Shown one piece after another: positions 50,036 through 59,171 of a DNA stretch of 64,000 nt. The DNA is from Actinacidiphila oryziradicis (lineage in GTDB: Bacteria > Actinomycetota > Actinomycetes > Streptomycetales > Streptomycetaceae), in contig NZ_SUMC01000009.1 of NCBI RefSeq assembly GCF_005047355.1, forward strand, positions 62,001 to 126,000, given 5' to 3'. The first letter of the stretch is position 1; each line of letters begins with the position of its first letter. The position numbers and the translations under genes are program-made. The notes under the pieces are model-generated. The model was not told the origin of the DNA. It saw nothing but the letters and a program-made list of their open reading frames with translations, and did no database searches.

Positions 50036-51682
50036 ATGTCCAACGAATCCGGAACGAACGGCACAGAATTCGATGTGATCATCCTGGGATCGGGAATCGC
50101 CGGATCCACACTCGGCGCGATTCTCGCCCGCAACGGAGCGTCGGTACTGCTGATCGACGCCGCCAACCACCCGCGGTTCGCGGTCGGCGAGTCGACCACT
50201 CCGCACACTCTGGTGCTTTTCAAGCTCCTGGCCCGCAGGTATGGAGTGCCGGAGCTCGAGGTGCTCACCTCGTACGAGAGTTGCATCGAGGAGATCGGCA
50301 CAACCAACGGCATCAAGCGGCACTTCGGGTTCATGGTGCACCACGAGGGGCAGGAGCCGGATCCGCTTGAGGTGAACCAGTTCAACGCGCCCGCCAAGCT
50401 CAACCAGTCGAGCCATCTGTTCCGGCAGGACAGCGACGCCTACCTGTACTACGCCGCAGTGCGCTACGGCTGCGTCGCCAAGCAGGGCTACCGGGTGGCG
50501 GACGTCGAGCTGGGCGATGACCACGTGACCGTCGTCGGGCAGGACGGCACCCGGCACACCGCCCGGTATCTCGTCGACGCCAGCGGTTTCCGCTCGCCGC
50601 TGGCGCAGAAGCTCGCCCTGCGGGAACAGCCCGCGAGGTTCAAGCACCACTCGCGGTCGCTGTTCACCCACATGGTCGGGGTCAAGACCACCGATGAATG
50701 CCTGCGCATGCCGCTGACGGAAATGCCCCCGGTGCCGTGGTTCCACGGGACCATGCACCACATGTTCCCCAGGGGATGGTTCTGGGTGATCCCCTTCAAC
50801 AACGAGCCGCGTTCACGCAACCAGCTCGTCAGCGTGGGACTCACCCTCGATGAACGGCTCTATCCCAAATCGGCGGACCTTACACCGGGTGAGGAATTCG
50901 CCCACTACGCCGCCAAGTTCCCGGCTGTCGAACGGATATTCACCGATGCCCGGGCGGTCCGGGAATGGGTGTCCACCGACCGGCTGCAGTACTCGTCCTC
51001 ACGGACGATCGGGCACCGTTGGTGCCTTATGTCGCACGCCGCCGGATTCCTCGACCCGCTGTTCTCGCGCGGAATATCCAATACGGCCGAGGTCATCAAC
51101 GCGCTTTCCTGGCGGCTACTGGCCGCGCTGAAGGATGACGACTTCTCGGAAGAGCGGTTCGGTTTCGTTGAAAAGCTGGAGCAGGGCCTGCTCGACTTCA
51201 ACGACAATATGGTGAACAGCTCGTTCGTGTCCTTCGAGAACTACGAGCTGTGGAACGCGGTCTTCCGGGTGTGGGCCTACGGCGGAGTGCCGGGCAACCT
51301 GCGCGTCGAACGGCTCATTGACAGGTTCGAGAAGACCCGTGACGACGACGTGTTCGACGCGCTGGAGGATGTGCCGAACATCGGTCTGTGGTGGCCGGAC
51401 CAGCCGGCGTACCGTGCGTTGTTCGACCACATGGTCAAGCTGTGCGACCAGGTCGACGCCGGCACCCTCGACGCCACGGTGGCGGGGCGTGAGCTCATGG
51501 CACGCATCGGCTCCTCCGAGTTCGTCGCTCCGAACTTCGGCTTCCGGGAGCGGGACGTCCGGTTCATCACGCCGACCAAGCAGATGCTCAAGGACATGAT
51601 GCGGTGGATCGCCACCGAAGCCCCCGAGGACATGCGCTTCCTGGCCGAGGGCATGACCTTCGGCGCGCCCGCGACCGTCTGA
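50036..51682 (+). CDS. Flavin-dependent halogenase
   Basis: The 548-residue enzyme has the FAD loop VIILGSGIAGSTLGAILARNG, the GEST segment (FAVGESTTPHTLVLFK), and the halogenase hallmark WxWxIP as GWFWVIPF. Late residues HAAGFLDPLFSRGISNT are typical of phenol- and tetracycline-type halogenases rather than plain hydroxylases. It chlorinates or brominates an electron-rich aromatic ring using FADH2 and O2. The flavin reductase at 43491 could supply FADH2. The ribosome site is GGGAGAG. Confidence 0.87.
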   Translation: MSNESGTNGTEFDVIILGSGIAGSTLGAILARNGASVLLIDAANHPRFAVGESTTPHTLVLFKLLARRYGVPELEVLTSYESCIEEIGTTNGIKRHFGFMVHHEGQEPDPLEVNQFNAPAKLNQSSHLFRQDSDAYLYYAAVRYGCVAKQGYRVADVELGDDHVTVVGQDGTRHTARYLVDASGFRSPLAQKLALREQPARFKHHSRSLFTHMVGVKTTDECLRMPLTEMPPVPWFHGTMHHMFPRGWFWVIPFNNEPRSRNQLVSVGLTLDERLYPKSADLTPGEEFAHYAAKFPAVERIFTDARAVREWVSTDRLQYSSSRTIGHRWCLMSHAAGFLDPLFSRGISNTAEVINALSWRLLAALKDDDFSEERFGFVEKLEQGLLDFNDNMVNSSFVSFENYELWNAVFRVWAYGGVPGNLRVERLIDRFEKTRDDDVFDALEDVPNIGLWWPDQPAYRALFDHMVKLCDQVDAGTLDATVAGRELMARIGSSEFVAPNFGFRERDVRFITPTKQMLKDMMRWIATEAPEDMRFLAEGMTFGAPATV

Positions 51683-51718
51683 ACCACCGTTTTCCCCACC
51701 GGACAAGGAGAGGCATCC

Positions 51719-51973
51719 ATGAGTGACACCGTTTCCGACCGCGATCTGCTCGACCTGCTGCTGGCCGTCGGCGCCGACCGCGGTATATCCGCCGCCGACT
51801 TCGACCGGACCTTCGAGGAACTGGATCTGGACTCGCTGGCGCGTGCCGAGTTCGCCGCGAAGCTGCACACCCACAGTGGTGTGGACACCGAGGAGCGGAC
51901 CACCCCCGACGCGACGCCCAACCAGATCCGCTGGATCGTAGCGGATGAGCAGCCCGCTCGTACCGGGCGGTGA
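51719..51973 (+). CDS. Acyl carrier protein of the type II PKS
   Basis: The 84-residue ACP carries the growing chain on a phosphopantetheine arm at the Ser of LDLDSLARAEFAA. Helix 1 is DRDLLDLLLAVGADRG. It is the only obvious carrier protein in the window. The ribosome site AAGGAGAGG is strong; it overlaps the cyclase gene by GTGA. Confidence 0.92.
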   Translation: MSDTVSDRDLLDLLLAVGADRGISAADFDRTFEELDLDSLARAEFAAKLHTHSGVDTEERTTPDATPNQIRWIVADEQPARTGR

Positions 51974-52851
51974 GCGCACCGATGACAGGTCACACCGACA
52001 ATGAGATCGTCGTTGACGCCCCGATCGACTTCGTCTGGACCGTCACCAACGACATCCGGGCCTGGCCGGAGCTGTTCACCGAGTACTCCAGCACCGAGGT
52101 GCTGGAGGAGTCGGCGGAATCGGTCACCTTCCGGCTGACGATGCACCCCGACGAGAACGGCAACGAGTGGTCGTGGGTCTCGCGGCGCGAGTCCGACCGC
52201 GCCAGCTGGACGGTGCGGTCCCAGCGGGTCGAGACCGGGTTCTTCGAGTACATGCACCTGAGGTGGGACTACCAGCCGGTGGGGGAGGACCGCACCAAGA
52301 TGCGCTGGCAGCAGGACTTCACCATGAAACCGGAGGCGCCCATCGGCGACGAGGCCATGCGGGAGCGGCTCGACCGCAACACCCCGGTCCAGATGAAGGC
52401 CGTCAAGGCCGCAGTGGAGGCCCGGCGGGCCCGCGTCGTCGGTGTCGGCGATGTGCCGTCCAACCGCAGGCGCGGCGCGGACCTGCGCACTCTGTTGTCG
52501 CCGGCCACGGTGGGCACCACGTGCGGATTCTCCGGAACCGTCGTGCTGGAGCCGGGCGAGGTGATCACCGAGCACTACCACCCGTACTCCGAGGAGTACA
52601 TCCACGTGGTTGAGGGCGAGCTGCGGGTCGATCTCGGCGAGCAGCGGCGGACGGTATCCGCCGATCAGGCGGTGTTCGTGCCCAAGAACCTCCGGCACCG
52701 CATCTTCAACGACTCGACCGCACCGGTACGGGTCGTGTTCTTCCTCAGCCCGCTGGCGCCGAGGCCCGATCTCGGGCACGTCGACACCGAGACGCTGGCC
52801 GAGTGGGCAGCGAACCACCAGCCGTCCTCCGCGGACGCTGCACACGGATGA
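51970..52851 (+). CDS. Aromatase/cyclase fused to a cupin domain
   Basis: The 293-residue protein has two domains. Residues about 8-155 form a TcmN/SRPBCC-like aromatase-cyclase (NEIVVDAPIDFVWTVTNDIR, FFEYMHLRWDYQP, RTKMRWQQDF), which closes the first rings in a deep pocket. Residues about 165-285 form a cupin with EHYHPYSEEYIHVVEG and a later NLRHRIFND, which together supply the His/Glu metal ligands. In spore-pigment clusters the cupin and the cyclase are usually separate genes; their fusion here is less usual. Confidence 0.85.
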   Translation: MSAPMTGHTDNEIVVDAPIDFVWTVTNDIRAWPELFTEYSSTEVLEESAESVTFRLTMHPDENGNEWSWVSRRESDRASWTVRSQRVETGFFEYMHLRWDYQPVGEDRTKMRWQQDFTMKPEAPIGDEAMRERLDRNTPVQMKAVKAAVEARRARVVGVGDVPSNRRRGADLRTLLSPATVGTTCGFSGTVVLEPGEVITEHYHPYSEEYIHVVEGELRVDLGEQRRTVSADQAVFVPKNLRHRIFNDSTAPVRVVFFLSPLAPRPDLGHVDTETLAEWAANHQPSSADAAHG

Positions 52852-52870
52852 GTTCAGGAGGGGCTGGGAT

Positions 52871-54130
52871 ATGAGGCGAGTCGTCGTGACCGGCATCGGT
52901 GCGGTCGCGCCAGGAGGCACCACCAGGGAGCAGTTCTGGGACCGGATTGTCAGCGGGAAGCCCGCGACGAGGCGGGTGACGTTCTTCGACGCCACGCAGT
53001 ACCGCTCCCAGGTGGCGGCCGAAGCCGACTTCGACCCGGTCGCCGCAGGGCTGACTCCGCAGGAGATCCGGCGCAACGACCGGTACGGGCAGTTCGCGCT
53101 CGTGGCGAGCGTGGAAGCGGTCACCGACGCGGAACTGGACGCCGGCACATGGGACGGCGACCGCGCCGGGGTGGCGCTCGGCAGCGCGGTCGGCGCCACC
53201 ATGCGGCTTGAGGAAGAGTACGTCGTGCTCAGCGACCACGGCCGGAAGTGGGAGGTCGACGGGCATTACGCGATGCCGTTCATGTACTCCGTCTTCGTGC
53301 CCTCGGCCGTCGCCACCGAGGTCGCGGTGAAGCACGGGGCGCACGGCCCGGCGGCGGTGGTGTCGACCGGCTGTACCTCGGGGATCGACGCGATCGGGCT
53401 CGCCGCACAGCAGATCGAGCAGGGCGACGTCGATGTGATGATCTGCGGCGGCACCGAATCACCCATCTCGCCGATCTCGTTCGCCTGCTTCGACGCGATC
53501 CGCGCGACGAGCCCGCGCAACGACGATCCCGAGGGCGCTTCCCGGCCGTTCGACGCGGAACGGCAGGGGTTCGTGATGGGTGAGGGCTGCGCCGTGCTCG
53601 TGCTGGAGGAACTGGAGCACGCCCGGCGGCGAGGTGCGCGGATCTACTGCGAGGTCACCGGATACGCCAACCACGCCAACGCCTTTCACATGACCGGCCT
53701 GCATCCCGACGGCATGGAGCTGAGCAGGGCCGTCGACGAGGCGATGGCCCAAGCCCGGTGCAATCCGGAGGACATCGGGTACATCAACGCGCACGGCTCG
53801 GGGACCAAGCAGAACGACCGGCACGAGACGGGCGCGTTCAAGCGAAGCCTGAACGGGGCCGCTTACCGGATCCCGATCAGCTCGATCAAGTCGGTGATCG
53901 GTCATTCGCTCGGCGCCATCGGTGCGCTGGAAATGGCCGCCTGCGCGCTGGTGATCGACCGCGGGGCGATCCCGCCAACGGCGAACCTCACCACCCGCGA
54001 CCCCGAATGCGACCTCGACTACACGCCGCTGGTCGCGCGCGAAGCGCACGTGGACAACGTCCTGTCTGTCGGCAGCGGCTTCGGCGGATTCCAGTCGGCG
54101 ATGATCTTTTCCCGGCTGAAGGAGTTGTGA
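52871..54130 (+). CDS. Type II PKS ketosynthase alpha (KS-alpha)
   Basis: The 419-residue condensing enzyme begins MRRVVVTGIGAVAPGG. It has the catalytic Cys in VVSTGCTSGIDAIG and His residues in NAHGSGTKQNDRHE and VIGHSLGAIGALEMA. The AFHMTGLHPDGMELSRAV region resembles spore-pigment/pentangular KS-alphas. It pairs with the adjacent CLF (stop and start overlap by one base) to build the poly-beta-ketone chain on the ACP. Confidence 0.95.
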   Translation: MRRVVVTGIGAVAPGGTTREQFWDRIVSGKPATRRVTFFDATQYRSQVAAEADFDPVAAGLTPQEIRRNDRYGQFALVASVEAVTDAELDAGTWDGDRAGVALGSAVGATMRLEEEYVVLSDHGRKWEVDGHYAMPFMYSVFVPSAVATEVAVKHGAHGPAAVVSTGCTSGIDAIGLAAQQIEQGDVDVMICGGTESPISPISFACFDAIRATSPRNDDPEGASRPFDAERQGFVMGEGCAVLVLEELEHARRRGARIYCEVTGYANHANAFHMTGLHPDGMELSRAVDEAMAQARCNPEDIGYINAHGSGTKQNDRHETGAFKRSLNGAAYRIPISSIKSVIGHSLGAIGALEMAACALVIDRGAIPPTANLTTRDPECDLDYTPLVAREAHVDNVLSVGSGFGGFQSAMIFSRLKEL

Positions 54131-55398
54131 TGTCGATCAGCAACAGTCGGCGCCGTGCGGTCATCACCGGTATCGGTGTCGTGGCGCCGACCGGTATCGG
54201 TGTCGGCGAGCACTGGAAGACCAGTCTCGCCGGCCAATGCCGGATCTCGGCGTTCACCCGGTATCCGGAGACGTCGCCGATCAGGCTCGCCGGCCAGGTC
54301 GAGGATTTCGACGCGGCCGAGCACCTCAGCAACAAGCTGCTCGTGCAGACCGACCGCTGGACCTGGTTCGCGCTCGCTGCGGCGAACCTCGCGCTGGCGG
54401 ACGCGGAGCTGGACCTGGGGACGATGGACCCGTATTCGGTGTCTGTGCTGACCGCCAGCGCGTCGGGCGGCAACGAGTTCGGTCAACGGGAGATCGAGGC
54501 GCTGTGGTCGCGGCATCCTTCGGCGGTCAGCGCGTATCAGTCCATCGCCTGGTTCTACGCGGCCAGCACCGGGCAGATCTCCATCCGGCACGGGCTGAAG
54601 GGCAGCTCCGGAGTACTGGTCGCGGATACCGCGGGTGCGCTGGACGTGGTCGCCCAGGCCCGCCGGAACATCGAGCGCGGCGGTGCCGCCGTCGTGGTCG
54701 GCGGTACCGAGGCACCGCTGACCCCGTACGCGCTGGTGTGCCAGGAGAGTCTCGGCAGGTTCAACCGGACGGCCGACCCGTCCATGGCGTACCGGCCGTT
54801 CGACGCGGCCGCGGCCGGCTACGTGCCCGGCGAGGGCGGTGCGGTGTTCGTGGTCGAGGAACTCTCCGCGGCCAAGGACCGCTCGGCTTCCATCTACGCC
54901 GAGGTGCTCGGGCATGCCGCCACCCACGACGCGCACCATCACCACGAGGCCGCCCCGGACGGCCGCCGGCTCATCAGGGCCCTGTCCCTCGCGATAGAGC
55001 GATCGGGGCTGACCCCGGACGATATCGACGTGATCTTCGCCGACGCCGCGGCCGACCCGGCGGCGGACGCCATCGAGGCGAACGCCGTGCGCGCCGTGTT
55101 CGGCGACCGCGCGGGCGAGGTGCTGGTCACCGCGCCCAAGACGATGGTCGGCAGGCTCTACTCCGGGGGACCGTCGCTGGATGTCGCGTGGGCCGCGCTG
55201 GCGCTGGCACATGGGGTCGTGCCGCAGACGGTGAACCTCGACCCCGGGTCCGCCGACTACGGCCTCAACTTCGTGATCGAGCCGGTGCGGCCCGCCCGGT
55301 TGCGCACGGCGCTGATCGTCGCGCGTGGCGTCGGCGGCTTCAACAGCGCGGTCGTACTGGGCGGGCCGAGGCGCAACGACGATTTTGTCAGCTTCTGA
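54130..55398 (+). CDS. Type II PKS chain-length factor (KS-beta) with atypical active-site residue
   Basis: The 422-residue KS-beta begins MSISNSRRRAVITGIGVVAP and shares the KS fold but lacks catalytic Cys. Where most CLFs have Gln (usual pattern VAEQAGGLD), this one has VADTAGALD, so Thr replaces Gln. The catalytic His motifs are also altered (KTMVGRLYSGGPSLDV). The insert HDAHHHHEAAPDG is uncommon. CLF determines chain length and may assist decarboxylation through that Gln, so the substitution could matter. Confidence 0.93.
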   Translation: MSISNSRRRAVITGIGVVAPTGIGVGEHWKTSLAGQCRISAFTRYPETSPIRLAGQVEDFDAAEHLSNKLLVQTDRWTWFALAAANLALADAELDLGTMDPYSVSVLTASASGGNEFGQREIEALWSRHPSAVSAYQSIAWFYAASTGQISIRHGLKGSSGVLVADTAGALDVVAQARRNIERGGAAVVVGGTEAPLTPYALVCQESLGRFNRTADPSMAYRPFDAAAAGYVPGEGGAVFVVEELSAAKDRSASIYAEVLGHAATHDAHHHHEAAPDGRRLIRALSLAIERSGLTPDDIDVIFADAAADPAADAIEANAVRAVFGDRAGEVLVTAPKTMVGRLYSGGPSLDVAWAALALAHGVVPQTVNLDPGSADYGLNFVIEPVRPARLRTALIVARGVGGFNSAVVLGGPRRNDDFVSF

Positions 55399-55430
55399 CG
55401 GAATGTCATGTTCTCCGAGGGGAATGATCC

Positions 55431-56543
55431 ATGACCGAAATGATCACGGCAGCGCGGCCGGAGCTCGACCCGGACGGTGTCTTCGACCGGCGGACCGGCC
55501 ACGAACAGGTGGTCTTCTGCCAGGACAAGGGCAGCGGGCTGCGCGCCATCATCGCGATCTATTCGACCGCACTCGGTCCCGCGCTGGGCGGGACCCGGTT
55601 CTATCCCTATCAGGACGAGCAGGCCGCGCTCACCGATGTGCTCCGGTTGTCCCGGGCGATGGCGTACAAGTCCGCCGCCGCCGGCCTGGACCTCGGTGGT
55701 GGCAAGGCCGTCATCATCGGTGACCCGGCCCGGGTGAAGTCGGAGTCCCTGCTGCGTGCGTACGGCCGGTTCGTGGAGTCTCTGGCCGGTCGATACCTGA
55801 CCGCGTGCGACATTGGCACCACCGAGCGGGACATGGACGTTGTCGCGCGTGAATCCCGTTATGTGACCGGGCGCAGCCGGGCCGGGGGCGGCGCGGGCGA
55901 TTCCTCGGAGCTCACTTCCTTCGGGGTGACGCAGGCGATGCTGGCCGCGGCCGAGCATGTCTGGGGTGTCGCGGACCTGGAAGGCAGGCGGGTCGGCGTC
56001 GAGGGCGTCGGCAAGGTGGGCAGGCGGCTTGTCGGCCACCTTGTCGAAGCCGGCGCCTCGGTCGTCGTGTGCGATCCGGACCGCGCCGCGGTCGCCGCGC
56101 TCCTGACCAAGTACCCGCACGTGGATGTCGTGTCCGATGAGCACGCACTGCGCCGGGCGGAGATCGACATCTACGCGCCGTGCGCGCTGGGCGGGTGCGT
56201 CGACGAGACGACCGCTTCCGTGCTGTCCGCCGAAATCGTCTGCGGCGGCGCCAACAACCAGCTGGCCGCGGAACGGGTGCAGAAACGGCTTTCGGACCGC
56301 AGGATTCTGTACGTCCCGGACTATGTGGCCAATGCCGGGGGACTCATCCAGGTCGCCGACGAGATCGACGGCTTCCAGTTCGCCAGGGCGAAGGCCCGCG
56401 CGGCGGGCATCTTCGACACCACCAGGTCGATCCTCGCCGAGGCCTTGGCCCGCGGTGACACCCCGGTCGTCGCGGCGGACCGGCTCGCCGAGAGGCGGAT
56501 GTCCGAGATCGGCGCCCTCCGCTCGATCCATCTCAACTCCTGA
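55431..56543 (+). CDS. Glu/Leu/Phe/Val dehydrogenase, valine-dehydrogenase type
   Basis: The 370-residue enzyme deaminates branched-chain amino acids with NAD. The substrate half has the [20 protein letters not shown] segment and catalytic Lys in [18 protein letters not shown]. The Rossmann half has [17 protein letters not shown] and later [11 protein letters not shown] and [13 protein letters not shown]. In this setting it might supply 2-ketoisovalerate, hence an isobutyryl-type starter, but no KSIII is present. The start has GAGGGG upstream. Confidence 0.9.
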   Translation: MTEMITAARPELDPDGVFDRRTGHEQVVFCQDKGSGLRAIIAIYSTALGPALGGTRFYPYQDEQAALTDVLRLSRAMAYKSAAAGLDLGGGKAVIIGDPARVKSESLLRAYGRFVESLAGRYLTACDIGTTERDMDVVARESRYVTGRSRAGGGAGDSSELTSFGVTQAMLAAAEHVWGVADLEGRRVGVEGVGKVGRRLVGHLVEAGASVVVCDPDRAAVAALLTKYPHVDVVSDEHALRRAEIDIYAPCALGGCVDETTASVLSAEIVCGGANNQLAAERVQKRLSDRRILYVPDYVANAGGLIQVADEIDGFQFARAKARAAGIFDTTRSILAEALARGDTPVVAADRLAERRMSEIGALRSIHLNS

Positions 56544-56555
56544 GGGGAACCGACG

Positions 56556-57080
56556 ATGTGGTCCTCGCTGCTCGCCGCGACAGGTCTGCTCGGCAGCGGA
56601 ATCCAGGCCGGCGCGTTGCTGATGGTGCTCTACGGCGTGTGCCCGACCTTCCGGCAGGTGCTCGTTCCGGAATGGATGCGGCTGCATGTCTCGCTCGATC
56701 GCAGCATCGAGCGGTACATGCCCGCGATCAATATCTCCACCGGTGGCGCGACGCTTGTCCTGCTGTTCTTCGCCCAGGCACCCGAGGTGCGTGTGCTGCG
56801 CGCGCTCGCGCTGGTGTGCAACGTGGCGCTGGCGCTGATGTCCGAGCTGGTCAACGTTCGTATCAACAAGTCCATCGCGCGGAAGGTCGCCGTCCTCGCG
56901 GGCGGAGTGCTGTCCGGCGGTCCCGACGATCCAACATTTCTGACCGAAACCGGCGACTGGGAAAGAGATCGGATGGTCGCCGTCCGTGAGCGCTGGATCC
57001 GCTGGCACCAGTGGCGGACGCTCGACATCGTGCTCGGCTTCGGGCTGTCCGTGGCCGCTGTGCTGGTGGCCGGTCGCTGA
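56556..57080 (+). CDS. DUF1772 anthrone-oxygenase-like membrane protein
   Basis: The 174-residue protein has about four transmembrane helices and the family C-terminal motif RERWIRWHQWRTLD. DUF1772 proteins accompany aromatic polyketide pathways and are proposed to oxidise anthrones to anthraquinones. The first 20 residues are hydrophobic and act as a membrane anchor. It lies 12 bp after the dehydrogenase and 34 bp before the UDP-glucose dehydrogenase. Confidence 0.8.
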   Translation: MWSSLLAATGLLGSGIQAGALLMVLYGVCPTFRQVLVPEWMRLHVSLDRSIERYMPAINISTGGATLVLLFFAQAPEVRVLRALALVCNVALALMSELVNVRINKSIARKVAVLAGGVLSGGPDDPTFLTETGDWERDRMVAVRERWIRWHQWRTLDIVLGFGLSVAAVLVAGR

Positions 57081-57114
57081 ACCCGCGCACACCGCGAACT
57101 GAGGAGACGTCCGA

Positions 57115-58479
57115 GTGAGAATCACCGTCATCGGGTGCGGTTATCTGGGCGCCACCCACGCCACCTGCATGGCCGAGCTCGGGCACGAGGTGCTCGGCCT
57201 GGACACCGATCCGGAGAAGACCGCGGCGCTGGCCGAGGGAAGGCCGCCGTTCTACGAGCCGGACCTCGCGGAGATGCTGGATCGCAACACCCGGTCGGGG
57301 CGGTTGCGGTTCACGAGCTCGTACGCGGAGGCGGCCGAGTTCGGACAGCTGCACTTCCTGGCCGTCGGCACCCCACAGCGGCCCGACGGCGCGGCCGACC
57401 TCCGGCAACTGGAGTCCGCCGTGTCCCTCCTCGCGCCCCATCTGCGGCGGCCGTGCGTGCTGGTCGGGAAGTCGACGGTGCCGGTCGGCACCGCCGCGCT
57501 GCTGACCACCACACTGCGCGGACTGGCCCCCGTCGGGGCGCGGGCCTCCCTCGCGTGGAGCCCCGAATTCCTCCGGGAGGGCCACGCGGTCGAGGACACC
57601 CTTCGGCCGGACCGCCTGGTGTTCGGGCGGTCCGACGGTGACGGGCGGTCGCTGGCCGCGCTGCGTGAGGTGTACGTAGCGCTCATCACCGCCGGAATCC
57701 CGGTGGTGGAAACCGACCTGGCTACCGCGGAGCTCATCAAAACCGCGGCGAACTCCTTCCTGGCGACCAAGATCTCCTTCATCAATGCCATGGCGGAGGT
57801 CTGCGAGGCCGCGGGGGGCGACGTCTGGCAGCTGGCCGAGGCGCTCGCCTACGACTCCCGTATCGGGGGCCAGTTCCTCCGTCCCGGCCTCGGTTTCGGC
57901 GGGGGCTGTCTGCCCAAGGACATCCGCGGCTTCGTCGCCCGTGCGCATGAGCTCGGTGCCGGGCGGGCGCTGGGTTTCCTGCGCGAGGTGGACGGGGTCA
58001 ACGACCGGCGCCGCGTGCGCATGGTCGAGCTCGCCGAACGGGCGTGCGGCGGGGCGCTGGCCGGCCGCCGGATCGGCGTATGGGGTGCGGCGTTCAAGCC
58101 CGGTACCGACGACATCAGGGACTCACCGGCGCTGGCCGTCGCGGTGGCCCTGCGCGAGCGCGGAGCCGACGTTGTCGTGTATGACCCCCGCGCCATGGAC
58201 AACGCCCGCAAGGCGTTCCCGTATCTGGAGTACGCGGATTCGGCGGCGGCCGCTGCGGGTGGCACGGACGCGTTGCTGCACCTGACCGAGTGGCAGGAGT
58301 TCGGTGAGGTCGACCCCGCCGGCCTGGCCGACCGGGTGCGGGCGCCTCGTCTGATCGACGGGCGGTCCGGTCTTGATCTCGACCGCTGGCGCCGGGCCGG
58401 CTGGACCTGCGACGTGCTGGGGCACGGCCCGGTGGAGGTTGATCGAAGCGAATCCAGGATTCCCGATGCGACTTCGTGA
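57115..58479 (+). CDS. UDP-glucose 6-dehydrogenase
   Basis: The 454-residue NAD enzyme oxidises UDP-glucose to UDP-glucuronate. It has VIGCGYLGATHATCMAELG, the central ETDLATAELIKTAANSFLAT helix, the catalytic Cys loop GLGFGGGCLPKDIRGF, and C-terminal WGAAFKPGTDDIRDSPAL. The GTG start has GAGGAG upstream. It likely feeds a uronic-acid sugar donor to the cluster glycosyltransferase, possibly through the epimerase at 38514. It is the last gene of the forward polyketide operon. Confidence 0.93.
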   Translation: MRITVIGCGYLGATHATCMAELGHEVLGLDTDPEKTAALAEGRPPFYEPDLAEMLDRNTRSGRLRFTSSYAEAAEFGQLHFLAVGTPQRPDGAADLRQLESAVSLLAPHLRRPCVLVGKSTVPVGTAALLTTTLRGLAPVGARASLAWSPEFLREGHAVEDTLRPDRLVFGRSDGDGRSLAALREVYVALITAGIPVVETDLATAELIKTAANSFLATKISFINAMAEVCEAAGGDVWQLAEALAYDSRIGGQFLRPGLGFGGGCLPKDIRGFVARAHELGAGRALGFLREVDGVNDRRRVRMVELAERACGGALAGRRIGVWGAAFKPGTDDIRDSPALAVAVALRERGADVVVYDPRAMDNARKAFPYLEYADSAAAAAGGTDALLHLTEWQEFGEVDPAGLADRVRAPRLIDGRSGLDLDRWRRAGWTCDVLGHGPVEVDRSESRIPDATS

Positions 58480-58539
58480 CCTTCCGCTGATGCGTGGCAC
58501 AATGCGCCGCTCAGGCCGGCACCAGTGTGTGGGAGGACT

Positions 58540-58680
58540 GTGACAGCAGGTCGCGAGGTCGATGGGCCGCAGCCGATCGGCGCGTACATGCGCCAACTCG
58601 ACGTGGCTCTGTCCGTGCCCAGTGCCTGGAGGCGCCGGGTCCTGCGGCTGATGCGCGGTCGTGGCGGGGTCGGTGCAGCC
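58540..58680 (+). pseudogene. HAAS/DUF1700-like N-terminal remnant
   Basis: A frame starting with GTG near 58540 encodes PQPIGAYMRQLDVALSVPSA then WRRRVLR. This is the start of the small HAAS-type signalling domain usually encoded beside PadR regulators. The rest of the domain is missing or shifted. Its PadR partner remnant lies about 500 bp away, supporting decay of a former PadR-HAAS pair. The surrounding DNA from 58480 to 59165 shows no other gene. Confidence 0.4.
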
Positions 58681-58935
58681 GATCCGGCGCGCCGCTTCCG
58701 GACGCCTCGGGCTGACGGGCGTCGTCTCGATCTGTGCCGGCACTGGCGTTGGGTTCCGTGTCTTGTTGTGCTGCTGAGGTATCGCCTGGATGTGCCCCTT
58801 GGCACCTCTTCCGGCCCGGCGCCTGCCTGTTCATCATTTCGATGATCGGTCTCCTTGCCACCAGGATCGCGAATGTGAGGCACCTGCTCAGGCCGGCCCC
58901 GGGGCTGGCCCAGCCCGTGGGTATGTGACCGTAGC

Positions 58936-58965
58936 TTGACGGAGCGCGATTATTTTCTTTGATGT
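58936..58965 (+). promoter_or_regulatory. Promoter-like TTGACG-N18-TGATGT
   Basis: A -35-like TTGACG (58936-58941) and a weak -10-like TGATGT (58960-58965) are 18 bp apart, in an unusually T-rich stretch. No intact gene lies downstream until 59902, so this may be a relic promoter or drive a noncoding RNA. Confidence 0.3.
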
Positions 58966-59018
58966 ACGCTGCCGCGGCGGTCGATTCCGCCGGGGGGAAC
59001 ACGGCCAGGCGGGGATGG

Positions 59019-59045
59019 TGAATTTAAATTAACGAATAGTTTACT
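59019..59045. other. AT-rich island
   Basis: The sequence contains AATTTAAATTAACG and AATAGTTTAC, extreme for this genome. It could be a regulator or nucleoid-protein binding region or foreign DNA. It has no coding content. Confidence 0.4.
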
Positions 59046-59171
59046 TGGGGTCGTCCGGGGGTGAATTCCTGTGGCCGGGCCGCTCTAACCCGCGCACGGA
59101 CTTGCCGTCGTGGTACGGACTTGTCATCAGCCACCGGCAACCGCCGGACCTCAGAACGGGGAAAGCGAGAT

